The notes under the pieces: generated by a model
Databases searched by the model: none
Seen by the model: only the letters and a program-made list of their open reading frames with translations
What the model was told of the DNA's origin: nothing
Position numbers and translations under genes: made by a program
NCBI GenBank assembly: GCA_021018995.1
Contig: CM037585.1
Location: forward strand, 85,412,646 to 85,476,645
Origin: Chloranthus sessilifolius
Lineage: Eukaryota > Streptophyta > Magnoliopsida > Chloranthales > Chloranthaceae
Direction of reading: 5' to 3'
DNA: 64,000 bases
Shown here: positions 46,238 to 57,300 of the stretch, piece by piece
Numbering within the stretch: the stretch's first letter is position 1
Layout: every line of letters begins with the position of its first letter

Positions 46238-47563
46238 CTAATTGACCCTCTCAAACAACTTGGGGTATTGTTCTTTAAGATCAGCCTCCCGTTCCCATGT
46301 TGCATCTTCGGTCGGATGATTCTTCCATCGAACAAGTACTAAGGGAATGATTTTGGCGCGTAGTACTTGCTCCTTTCTATCCAGTACCTCTGCCGGCTCT
46401 TCTATCATGCTCATGTCTTCACACATCTCTAGTGATTGACCTTTCAAAATGTGGGAAGGGTCATTCACATATTTCCTGAGCATAGAAACGTGGAAAACGT
46501 TATGTACTCGATCGAACACCGGAGGTAAGCTGATGCGATATGCAACTTCGCCAACTCGGCCCAAAACTTCGAATGGTCCAAGATATCGTGGACTCAATTT
46601 CCCCCTCTTTCCAAATCTCATCACGCCCTTCATAGGTGATACCTTGACAAACACGTGTTCACCCACCTTATAATCGACGCTGGTCTGCTTGATATCAGTG
46701 TAGCTTTTCTGTCTGCTTTGAGCAGACTTAAGTTTCTCCCTAATGATTCGGACGACTATGGCATTCTCTTTCAGCAACTCGGGCCCTAAAACAAATTTTT
46801 CACCGGTTTCCTCCCAATTGATGGGTGATTTACACCGCCTTCCGTATAATGCTTCATATGGTGCCATTCCGATGCTTGTTTGGAAACTGTTATTATATGC
46901 AAATTCGATTAACGGTAAATATTGATCCCACGATTCTTGCATTTCCAACATACAAGCTCTGAGCATGTCTTCTATTACTTGATTTACCCGTTCTGTTTGT
47001 CCATCTGATTGCGGATGGAAAGCTGAACTGAAATCTAATCGTGTCCCCATCCCTTCCTAAAACTTCTTCCAGAATTTTGATGTATATAATGGATCTCGAT
47101 CGGAGACAATGCTACTTGGGATTCCGTGTAGGCGTACTATTTCCTTCATATAGAGTTCCGCTAGCTTTCCTGCTGTATACATCGTGTTGTAAGGTAGGAA
47201 GTGTGCTGACTTGGTCAGTCGGTCCACGATTACCCAGATGGCATTATATTTCTTTGCCATACGCGGTAGTCCAACGATGAAATCCATAGATATTGATTCC
47301 CATTTCCATTCTGGTATTGGTAGAGGTTGCAACAATCCTGCAGGGTGTCTATGATCAATCTTCACTTGTTGACACGTCAAACATCGTGAAACGTATTCTG
47401 CTACATCTTGTTTTAAACCTCTCCACCAGTAATTCCTTTTCAGATCTTGGTACATTTTTGTGCTGCCTGGGTGTATCGCGTAACTTGATTTGTGTGACTC
47501 GTCAAGGATAGTTCGCTTTAGCTCAACATTGTTCGGAATACAGAGTCGACCCTTGAACAACAA
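46238..47563 (-). pseudogene. pol: Integrase with chromodomain (element E)
   Basis: Integrase joins element DNA to the host genome; its terminal chromodomain binds modified histones in living chromoviruses. Visible on the minus strand: zinc-binding HHCC-type region (HKSSYAIHPGSTKM, then CLTCQQVKIDH, about 47330-47500), catalytic core (SMDFIVGLPR, HGIPSSIVSDRDP, SSAFHPQSDGQTERVNQ, about 46990-47290), the YGRRCKSPINWEE block typical of Tekay, and a chromodomain at 46238-46420 (IIPLVLVRWKNH, then ATWERE). The longest open stretch is 46238-47050. Overall broken in few places. Confidence 0.85.
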
Positions 47564-47569
47564 GGAACC

Positions 47570-49170
47570 ATCCTCCTTGATTGAGAAATCTGATCTGATG
47601 CCACGCCTCTTGACGACTCTTCATTAATGCTGGGATCCTCATCTGTAGCTCATGGATATGCTCGAATATTACTGGTCTCACTGATATGTTAGCCAAAGAG
47701 GCCCCTGTAGCGCGTGGCTCACTATTTGCATCATACATCGAAAGATCTTCAAACAACTTCCACCTATGCATACCTGTAACCAAACCGCGCCAATGAGTCG
47801 ACCCTTTCGACTTAGGGCATCGGCTACTACGTTAGCCTTACCTGGATGATACTGTATGGAACAGTCATAGTCCTTAAGAAACTCCATCCATCTGTGTTGT
47901 CTCATATTTAGTTCCTTCTGTGTGAACAAGTATCTAAGGCTTTTATGATCGGTGAAAATCTCGAAGGTCTCACCGTATAAATAGTGTCACCAAATCTTCA
48001 ACGCAAATATGACTGCTGCTAGCTCTAGGTCATGTGTCGGATAGTTCTTCTCATGTTCATTCAACTGTCTCGACCCGTAAGCTATCACCTTCTTGTGTTG
48101 GTTGAGCACGTAACCCAAACCATTGTACGAAGCATCATCAGACATCGCGAATCCCCATCGCTCAAGGAATCGCTAAAACTGGAGCTGAAGTGAGTCTCGT
48201 TTTGAGTTCTTGAAAACTCTTCTCGCACGCCTCACTCCATTCGAATCTCGCATCCTTCCTTGTAAGTCTTGTGAGAGGTCCGGATATTTTTGAAAACCCC
48301 TCAACAAAACGTCGATAGTAACTTGCCAGTCCAAGGAAACTACGGATATCGGTCACTGTCTTAGGCTGTTCCCAATTCACTACTGCTTCAATTTTGGACG
48401 GATCCACTGTGACACCATGCTTGGAGACGACATGTCCCAAAAAGCTAACCTCTTCTAACCAAAATTCGCATTTGCTGAGTTTTGCGTAAAGTTAGTGTTC
48501 ATGCAAAGTTTGTAGAGCGAGTCTTAGATGCTTCTCATGCTCCTCTTCTGACTTGGAATATATCAAAATGTCGTCGACAAACACTACGTTGCAAGAATCC
48601 AGATGTGGTTTAAACACCCTATTCATTAAGTCCATAAATGATGCCGGTGCGTTTGTCAACCCAAACAGCATCACTAAAAATTCGTAGTGTCCATACCGTG
48701 TTCTGAATGCAGTTTTCTGAATATCTTCGGCCTTAACTCTCAACTGATGGTATCCCGACCTGAGGTCGATCTTAGAGAAATACCTTGCTCCTTGCAGTTG
48801 ATCGAACAAATCATCAATTCTCGGCAACGGGTATCGGTTCTTCACAGTTGGTTTGTTTAATCATGCATAAACGCATTGACCCATCTTTCTTCTTTACAAA
48901 TAAGACAGGTGCTCCCCAAGGAGACACACTTGGTCTTACAAACCCTTTATCCATAAGTTCTTGTAACTGTTCCTTCAATTCCTTCAACTCAGTAGGAGCC
49001 ATTTGATATGGTGCCTTTGAGACAGGTTTCGTTCCTGGTGCTAAGTCGATAGCGAATTCCACTTCCCTCTCTGGAGGTAACCCTGGCAATTCGTCTGGGA
49101 ACACATCTTCAAACCCTTGCACCACTGCGATTTCCGAAATGACATTCTTCTCTTCCTTATCAGCCTTCAA
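47570..49170 (-). pseudogene. pol: Reverse transcriptase and RNase H region (element E)
   Basis: RT region about 48160-49170: [59 protein letters not shown], the [15 protein letters not shown] and [20 protein letters not shown] active-site blocks, and [22 protein letters not shown]. RNase H lies about 47800-48150, ending in [19 protein letters not shown] and VADALSRK. A linker runs to the integrase. These are the ordinary Ty3/gypsy enzymes; order and motifs match Tekay. Several breaks. Confidence 0.85.
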
Positions 49171-49667
49171 GAATGCCAAGTAACCGCCAATTTTTCGATC
49201 ATTTTCTCGCCCTTCACTGAGATCAGTGGCATAGATGATGACCTGACTCCTTGAAACCGAAATGATCTTCTTGTGTTGGGTCTGAAAATGATGACCTTGT
49301 TCTTGCAGTCGGCTGTTGCACTGTGTTGCGCCAACCAGTCCATGCCAAGGATCACGTCAAACCCCTGCATGTTCAGCAGTATCAATTTTTCTTCCAATTC
49401 ATGCACCTCTAGGTCTCGAACTGCTATAATGATGGATTTGCAAGCTAACTCCGTGTTTATTAATTCTACAGTCGGAATAGACACAGATAGGACGAAGTCC
49501 AACACCTCTGGAACAATCTTCATCCTCTTGGCAAATCGTGGAGTGACGAATGAGTGGGTAGACCCTGGGTCTATCAACACTCTAGCGTCATATCCAACGA
49601 AACATCCTTTCTCATACATGGTTAAAGTACCTATAGTATACATACATACATACAATAAATTACACAT
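49167..49667 (-). pseudogene. Protease region (element E)
   Basis: Retropepsin-type region on the minus strand with ARVLIDPGSTHSFVTPRFA and [19 protein letters not shown]. This is the usual Tekay arrangement, where the active-site motif is followed about 70 residues later by ILGMDWL. It lies between gag and RT. Element is treated as a fossil; this stretch itself is open. Confidence 0.8.
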
Positions 49668-49744
49668 CCTTTCACACCCCTAGTTCACGTATAAATTTAG
49701 TGTTCAGCAAAGAAACTACACTATTTCTATTGAATGCACCTTCT

Positions 49745-51205
49745 CTATCTAAAGGAATGAAATTTCTTAAATTTAAAAAGATTCTCACCTTGGATGACGT
49801 CATGCACGTTCACTCGCTTCTGAGCAAAGGATCGACAGGCTCTCCCTTGCACGACCGTTTTCCTTGCTTGAATTGGTCGTGACATCGAAGCTGAAGTTGT
49901 CTTCTCCTTATTTGCCTCAGGACAGTCCTTAATCACGTGGCCCATCTTGCCACATTTAAAACAACCTCGCATCCCTTGTCTGCAATCAGCTATTTTGTGG
50001 GACTTGCCACACTTGGCACAAGTATCCCTTGGTGTTGAAGATGCAGCTCGTGAGAAGCCTTGTGTTATCGCAGCTCCAGTAGAAATGGCACGACTCTCAT
50101 ATCTCATCGGTCTCCCTGATGCCAGAAAGGCAAACCTTTGATATGTGCTCTGTTGTGTCGGTCTCCCATATCCTGCTTGAAATGGTTGTCTCTGATTTTG
50201 TACTACGAACCTCGGCTTTTTGTTTATTGGCTCGTAGTTCCCAGTTCTGTTCTGATCCACGTTTGTTCTTCCCTGTTGTTCCCATTGACGGTAGCGGTTG
50301 TTGTTCTCTTCTTCCACCACTAGCGCCTTACTCATAACCTCTCCGTATGTTCTTAGCTGAAATGGAGCAACTCCTCCTCGAATATCTGGCCTCAAACCCT
50401 ATTGAAACCTCTTTGTTTTCATTGCTTCTGTAACCACGTAGTCGGAAGCGAAACGAGCAAGTCTCATGAACTCCACTCCGTACTCATCTTGTCATGTTTC
50501 TCTGTTGGAGTTGTAAAAACTGTACTTCCATCTGATTTCTCACCACTTCGGGGAAATACTGTTTATTGAATTCTTCCACGAATTCATTCCACGTCCATGG
50601 TACATTTGGGGTCTCCTGAGCCCTAGTTTGCGACACAGACTTCCACCAAGGTCCAGCCTCCCCATCTAACATGTATGCTGCCTAACGGACGCTCTCATCT
50701 TCCGTGCAAGTGAGTACGTTGAAAAGCTTTTCCATCTCACTTAGCCAATTTTCAGCAGCCATAGTGTCTGCTTGCCCTGAAAAGTTAGGAGGTCTCATCC
50801 TCCGGAATTCCGTAAATGCCGAAGCTGCTGAGGGTGTTGGCACTACCGGAGATGTAGGTGGCTGATGCTGATTACCAGTATTTTGGGCCGACAAGGATGC
50901 TGCCATGGCAGCCGCCATGGTTTCCATAGTGTGCATCATCCTCTGACGCTCCTCTCTCTCTTCATTTCTCTCCCTGACCCTATCTTGTTCTCTCTGATCT
51001 TGACCCTGACGGTCTTGATCGTGATTTTCGGTCTGCTCTTTGTTCCCTTGACTACTACTCTCGGGAATTTCTCTTTCTCCCAACGGTACTGTGTTCGTTG
51101 GCGAGATGAACTCACCTCTACTACGTAAGTTCCTATCATGACCACCCCTTGGTCGACCTCTCCTTCCCGAAGACATAACGATCTGCATATGAAATTAACT
51201 TTCAT
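49745..51205 (-). pseudogene. gag: gag region (element E)
   Basis: Minus-strand Gag: an N-terminal charged Arg/Glu/Gln-rich region (about 50940-51170), a capsid-type core (FRRMRPPNFSGQADTMAAENWL near 50740-50800, then WNEFVEEFNKQYFPEVVRNQM near 50530-50590), a Gln/Arg-rich segment, and one zinc-knuckle pair (CAKCGKSHKIADC and CFKCGKMGHVIKDC, about 49920-50030). Typical Tekay layout. Broken in a few places. Confidence 0.85.
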
Positions 51206-51263
51206 CAGCAGAAGTCCCTATGCTCTGACAAAAGAATGATTGTCAGAATTTCTAGAAGAAACT

Positions 51264-51274
51264 CTCTGATACCA
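51264..51274 (-). other. Primer-binding site, tRNA-iMet type (element E)
   Basis: On the minus strand TGGTATCAGAG lies two bases after the LTR end (CTGTCATA). This sets orientation and the LTR edge. Confidence 0.9.
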
Positions 51275-52744
51275 ACTATGACAGCCCAAATTTTGTCGCT
51301 CCAAAATCCGTGCCATCAGCACGACCCTCGAGGTCATGCACCTTATATCTATGCGGAACATCAATTAACAAGTAAAAGCCAACAATTCAAAATACCAAAG
51401 CTTTGAACTAACTAAGTCCCCATGTTTCATCAAAGTCTAGCAACCAACAGACAGTTCCGGTCTCATTCCAATTCATGAGCAAAGGAACAGTCCCGAACCA
51501 TTGGTGACAATCATATAACCCCCGATGGTTCGTCAAAAGGAAAGTATAGTATTTAATTACATTTAAAAGAAAGGACTTGACATGCCAAGCCACGAGTACT
51601 CTCTACTCACCACTTCTAAACGTAAAGAACTTCTAAAAGAATTCCTCAGGAGGAGGTTCTAACTCTTCTCCGTCCGTGAAATCCGAACCTTTTGGATCAA
51701 CGTCTCAAGCTCGTTGTCAGCGAAAGTGTTGCACGCAACGATAGTCTAAGGGGTGAGCTACATCCTAGCTCAGTAGAGAAACGTAAAGAACATATAGATT
51801 AATTCTGACATATATGCTGTGCAGTAAAAGAAAAATACAGTTTATCTGCTGTTACTATCTGAAAGGACAATCGAAATAACTGAAGGGAAAGATGAATAGA
51901 ACTACTTACTTTGCATGGTTTTGTTCTTTCTCATCTTACTCGTTTAGTTGTGAATTCGGCCTAATAACTTAACTCTTTAACTTAAATAGTCCCCGAGCAA
52001 TATAGCATCGAGCCCCGATGGAATACCCACCATCGTCGTCTAACTAGACAGTTATCAATTTTGTATTCCCTGGGAATACTGCCCCAAGCCCCTTTCTCCT
52101 AGGTGGCGGGGTCTACTGTTAAATCTACATCCCTGGGATGTGCTATCAGATCGGATTAACCACTGCATCGGGTCAGGGATATCCTGCCGAGTCAGTCGTG
52201 GGTATCCCGCCACGTCGGTGGGGTATTCTAAACAAACCTTAAATAACAAAAATATCAAGTGTGCTTTACATGTAGTTATTCACCGTGATTGTGCTAATTT
52301 TTAATATATTAGGCCTTATCACCTTACTTTCTTTTCCCCACTGCTTCTCATCTGCACCCCTGGGATGCTACTGATATATCGTATCATATAGGTATTCATC
52401 TTGTAGTTCTTGCGTCCCCTTGGGACCTCTGGCTTCATTTTCTGAAGTCTACACACGCACGCTCTATTTATGTGACATGATGAGATACTTAGTTTAGCAA
52501 TTAAATTTGTACTACACATATGCGAAATTGAATAATGTACATGTTTCGATAAGGTTCCCTACCTCAAGGCAAAACCCAGTGGTCCTTTCTCGTAGTGATG
52601 ACACGTACTGATCTCACGTCAATCTACATTTCATGCGAAAGGACATGCCTTAGAATGGTCATCAGTGGTCACTAGCACTCCTAGAGCGCATAGTTCACAT
52701 GAGGTATATTTGTATACATAAAAGAATTTAATTTTAGTTTTGGT

Positions 52745-53000
52745 ACCTCGCTCGAGCGGTTGCTTAGCCTCGCTCGAGCGACCTCTTAACCTTGCTCGAG
52801 CGGTTGCGAAGCCTCGCTCGAGCGGCCTCTTATCCTCGCTCGAGCGGTTAAAGCGAGGTGTCTGAAGCCTAAAGTGATACCTCGCTCGAGCGAGCTTATT
52901 CCTTCTATATGGGTCTCGCTCGAGCGAGCCCAGAACGTACTATTCTTAGATATATATTCTGTCCTCGCTCGAGCGAGACGTTTAGATCGCTCGAGCGATG
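52745..53000 (-). repeat. CTCGAGCG word cluster in right LTR E
   Basis: Nine copies of the CGCTCGAGCG word or close forms, matching 43137-43395 with only small differences. Confidence 0.85.
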
Positions 53001-53370
53001 GGCGGAAACCTTCACTCCGTGATTCTTCAATAAATCTATCCTATTTCCTTAAATCTTAAATATAATTAATCGGCCATTGCCCAAAACATTGTAGGTTATC
53101 ATTAAGACATACCTAAGCACTTCTCAAGCATTATCTCTTACCTAAATCGACAGATCTCGTAATCGGCTCGATCTAACGTTCGAATCCCTGTTACTTCGAA
53201 GAGATCTCTACGTTTCTGGTCCGACCTTCTCTCCAGGTCTTCCACTGGTTTACACTCCAACAAGGCCTTAGCCTTTCTTCTCTGCAAGACTCTCTTTTCT
53301 CTTTCTCTATTTTCCTCCTCTCTATTTAGGTTAAAATTATGTTACGTAGGGGAGAGACTTCTCTCCACTT

Positions 53371-53391
53371 TCACTTATATAGTGAAAGGAA
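53371..53391 (-). promoter_or_regulatory. TATA box in an inverted repeat, LTR E
   Basis: CTTTCACTATATAAGTGAAAG on the minus strand, a TATATA core flanked by TTTCACT and AGTGAAA. About 140 bases from the LTR start in the element's orientation. The same arrangement is at about 43763-43783. A second inverted repeat (ACATATACACA, three bases, TGTGTATATGT) lies at about 53416-53440. Confidence 0.5.
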
Positions 53392-53521
53392 GGGAAAAAA
53401 TATAATATGTTACACACATATACACACCGTGTGTATATGTTGACCCAGGTTTCCTTGTGAACCACACATACACGTGCGTGGCATATGGCTTGTACGGTTC
53501 CGAAAATCTGGGGTTGTTACA

Positions 53522-53526
53522 AAAGC
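53522..53526 (+). repeat. Target-site duplication of element E, right copy
   Basis: AAAGC, matching 41658-41662. LTR F sequence continues after it. Confidence 0.85.
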
Positions 53527-55394
53527 TTTTTTTAATTTCGACCGAACACAACACAACATGAGAGGCTGGCAATTTTCGAGAGAGAACAGACTTTTTTTGG
53601 GATTCCGAAATCAGAGAACTCAGAGAATGAACACATAGAGAATCATAACCATGATTTCAAAATTCAAGTGCAGAATCTTCAAGGTTTCTCTCTGCAGCCC
53701 CGGTCCTAGGTAAAAATATTAATTTTAGACTTAGGATATTTCTCTTAGTTTTAATTATAGGTTTTAATTTTCAGTCCGAGACCATAACACCTTTTTTTCA
53801 GACCGTAATTCTCTATATCTGGTTCTAGTTCTCCGAATTTAGAACTAGTCCTTAATCCAAAGGTCTAATTTACCGACCCTAGGCTTTAATTCCATTCTAA
53901 AATCTTAATCTCCAGTGCTATCATTAATCTCTGGTTCTAAGTCCTTAGATTCTAGAACCAGTCTTTAATCATACGATCTGATTTTCTGATTTCGGACCTG
54001 AATTCAGTCCTTGAAATTTAAATTTAAATTTAAATTTCTTAGTTTAATATTTCTAAAATTTCAAATATTAATTTTAGTTTCTATAATTCTAGTTCATAAT
54101 TTGATTCATATTTATTGCTCCGAAATCGACTTTGAAAAATCCAAAATACTATTTTACAGTCCAAAATTCAATTCATCTTTAATTTTAACCACCCGATTTG
54201 CCCAAGGGAGCCTACGGAGGGTACTCGGGAACGAGGCCAATCCTCCTTAGCATAGCGGGCCCAAAACCTTTTTTTTTTAGAATTATCTAGTTACATTAAT
54301 TAGGGTTATAATATCAGTTCAATAATTTATTCTTAGAATTTTAGTATAGTTAATTCACATGCTTTATTTTAATTAAATCCCTAGAATAATTGCTTCTATT
54401 AGAGTTCCAATAAAATTAGTTCCTTTATTTTAATTAGATAATTCTAGCATAGTTCATTCCTCGCTTTATTAGACTTCAACATTAGTTATCAGTCCTTTTT
54501 ATTTCCTATTAGAATCTTAGTATAATTAATTCATTGCTTTGATCATAATTCTAGTTATCAGTCCTTTTTATTTCAATTAGAATCTTAGTATAATTAATTC
54601 ATTGCTCTGATCATAATTCTAGTCAAATCAATCCTTTGTTTTAATTAGAACTTAGTATAGTTAATTCATTGCTTTAATCAGAATTTTAGCAAAATTAGTT
54701 TACTTGCTTTAATTAGAATTTTAATAAAATTAGTATATTTGCTTTAATTAGGGTTTTAGTAAAATCAGTCTTCCACTTCAATTAGAATTCTGGTAGGACT
54801 GTTATATTTACTTTAATTAGAATTTCGATACAACTAGCATACTTGCTTTACTTAGAATTTCAGTACAACTAGCATGCTTGGTTTAATTAAAGTTTCATCG
54901 AAATTAATACACCTGCACTACTAGTTAGTATTAGGACACTAAATCAATTAGAATTCTAGTAGTGCTAGGAAACTAAAATTAATTAGACTCCTGATAGAAT
55001 TAGAATACAAAAATTAAATAGACTATAGTAAATTTTCACATAACTAAACTTGCAATAGAATTGGAAAGTCTAAACTTATCAGAACTATAACAATAACGGG
55101 AAATAAAAGGAATATTAAACTATCTAAATTATAAGAAAAGACATAGCTGCTGACGTTCGCATGCGGACGATTCAGTAAAGAAGTAACTCACACCCGCTCT
55201 AAAGCGTGATCATTGACGTGTTGCAGCGTCGATAAATATCTGTAGCTGGCGATCGCAACAAACTAGGAACCTTCCTAGAAAAACCCTTTATTTATAACAT
55301 TCCAAACACCGCATCGCTAGAGTCCACTTGGATAGAATTGGAGCCACTGATTCAACGGGGACCGCGAGGAATCTAGAAAAAGCGCACACCAACA
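53527..55394 (+). repeat. 5' LTR of element F, right part
   Basis: Continues from 41662 after removal of element E and one target copy. Ends CCAACA three bases before the primer-type site. Includes an AT-rich degenerate tandem region (54280-55010). No gene is supported; the open frame 54011-54250 is AT-rich low complexity. Confidence 0.75.
54280..55010 (+). repeat. Degenerate AT-rich tandem repeats in LTR F
   Basis: About fifteen loose units of 45-60 bases built on TTTAATTAGAATTYTAGTA and ATTAGT words. Copies are diverged and boundaries are not sharp. Confidence 0.65.
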
Positions 55395-55397
55395 AAC

Positions 55398-55415
55398 TGG
55401 CGATCCCGATGGGAC
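55398..55415 (+). other. Primer-binding-type site of element F
   Basis: TGGCGATCCCGATGGGAC three bases after the LTR end. It resembles the TGGCGAC-type sites of Tat/Ogre elements; the exact tRNA was not confirmed. Confidence 0.65.
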
Positions 55416-55649
55416 TTTTTTGCAAACTCTTCTTCTAGATAGTTAGTTTTCATCTTATCACCCTATTTTTCTTTCCATCATGTCATTTAGATTCCTTTTT
55501 TTATATGTATGAGTCTTCGTCAAAGACTCAAGATGTCTGGTATACAAATAGTGTGTTTAGGAGACCCACCATTGTGGGGATATCATAACAATCCCACGTA
55601 CGAATAAGACCCATTTCACAATTCCAGCCCACGACAATCTGAGATTAAT
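55416..55649 (+). other. Leader of element F
   Basis: Pyrimidine-rich untranslated leader between the primer site and the first gag-type start (ATGGCTGGTGAACAA at about 55650). No gene seen. Confidence 0.5.
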
Positions 55650-57300
55650 ATGGCTGGTGAACAAGAGAATCCCTTCTCTATCCCACACATTGGGAATAAT
55701 CATAATGGGAGAGATGGTGGCATCGGACAAAACCTTACTGCTTAACAAAAATTAGAACTCAGTATTCAAAGAATACAAAGAGGAGATGACGACTCCGAAG
55801 AATTGCTTTGAGGGTTGGCCGCCGCATACGAAACCATTAGGTCACGACAATTTTCAGAAGAACAAGAGCGACAAGAAAGGCCACCTCCTACCCCAAGCAC
55901 GGTATCAGCCGGCGCCACACCATTGAGACAACCTACCCACACATTCTTCAACGATGACTCTTTAGACAAGGTTTACTCACGGGTCACTCCGAAAGACAAC
56001 ACCATTAAAATCGAAGATCTCCCTAAAATGCTCGATGAGTACATGGCCAAGAGAGAGCGCCCTGGTCACTCGTTCGGGTTCGACAAATTTTGTCGGGACG
56101 TCGAGTTTAATTTATCAATAGGATTTAAGCCACCAAAATTTACGAAATATAATGGCACGGGAAATTTGAATCATCACTTGACCCTCTTTTTTAATGATTG
56201 TCGACCCATATATGATAATTAAGGACTTCTCATTCACTATTTCCAACGGTCATTAGAAGGAGAAGCTTTAGATTGGTTTGTGGGACTCCCGCTTTATAAG
56301 ATAGAAACCTTCGATGAATTACTCAATCAATTCTTAGACCAGTACAAACACTTGATCCAAGAGACAGTCAGTCTCAGCGATCTAATGGTAGCCAAGCAAG
56401 GACCTGATGAAGAATTTATCGACTTCATCGCTAGATGGAGAAAACTCGCTGCTAGGACCGATACTCCAATGAAAGAGAAGGATTTAGTAGACATTATCAT
56501 CGACAACACTAGAGACTCGTTAAAGAGCATACTTGTCATAAGTGATTGCCCCGACTTCACTGCACTCCACTTTTGGGCATCCTGACTAGCGCGACACATT
56601 AAAGGTGGAGACCTTATTCTATCCATAGTCACATCAAAAGTGGGCTCTTCCAGTGAATCAAAATCAAAAATTAATAATAAAGCCTTAGGAACCGAACAGG
56701 TCAACACCATTGTTAATCAAGGATAAAATTTTGGGAATGGAAATTTCCACCCACGAAACTTTGGGCAAAATCAAAATCAGCAATGCTACATGAATAAAAA
56801 CCAAGGCACTAATCAGCAACAATACACAAACCAAAACCAATTCTAGAATCAGAATTAGGGTTAGTATTAGAATAGAAATCAATATCCCAATACCTACCAG
56901 AATCAGAATGCAACGCAGAATCGATCGGCCCACGTGCCGAATTACAATAGTGTACCCCCACCGCAGAACTTTAACCCAGCCAGAGGCCCCTACCAGCTGA
57001 GGCCGGGAACACTATCACCTTTACTCGATACGATTCCCAACATCTTCTATCTCATGAACACTCAGAATCTCCTCTGAATCCCACAGGAAAGACTCCACCC
57101 ATGGTCGACAAATGTAGACTATAGTAAATATTGTGCCTTCCATCGATACGCGAGACACAACTTAGAAGACTATTGGGTCCTCAGGGACGTAATCTATGAC
57201 ATGAGTGACCAAAGTCAGATCGATTGGGAAGTTCTTAGGAATCCTAACCCTAATAATAACCAGCCCCAACAAAATTTAGGGATCATTAATAACCCCATGC
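55650..57300 (+). pseudogene. gag: gag region (element F)
   Basis: Particle-forming protein in living relatives. The N-terminal part includes SVERP-like and Pro-rich segments (about 55815-55930). The capsid core runs about 56100-56580 with FKPPKFTKYNGTGNLNHHL, YFQRSLEGEALDWFVGLP and LIQETVSLSDLMVAKQGPDE, typical of Tat Gag. An Asn/Gln-rich stretch follows (56750-56960), then a His/Cys segment (CAFHRYARHNLEDYW, about 57130-57180). Element C carries the second half of the same region. Several breaks. Confidence 0.8.

Larger units (their letters stand above)
41663..53521 (-). mobile_element. Element E: Tekay chromovirus with an extra 3' reading frame
   Basis: Minus-strand element of 11,859 bp. 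In its own direction: LTR (51277-53521), tRNA-iMet primer site (51264-51274), gag (49745-51205), protease (49167-49667), reverse transcriptase and RNase H (about 47800-49170), integrase with chromodomain (46238-47563), a promoter-like region (45640-46230), an uninterrupted extra frame (44312-45628), polypurine tract (43909-43921) and LTR (41663-43908). Gag-pol carries roughly half a dozen breaks. The LTRs are a few per cent apart by eye and the target duplication AAAGC is intact, so the insertion is fairly young. Confidence 0.9.
51277..53521 (-). repeat. Right LTR of element E (5' LTR in its orientation)
   Basis: 2,245 bp, from TATGACAGCCC to GGGGTTGTTACA. Collinear with 41663-43908. The word cluster is at 52745-53000. 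Near the upstream end are two perfect inverted repeats, one of which encloses a TATA box (53371-53391). No coding region is supported. Confidence 0.9.

Noticed and set aside
54011-54250. Open frame in LTR F
   Set aside because: AT-rich low-complexity translation (Lys/Phe/Ile/Leu), no start context, inside an LTR.
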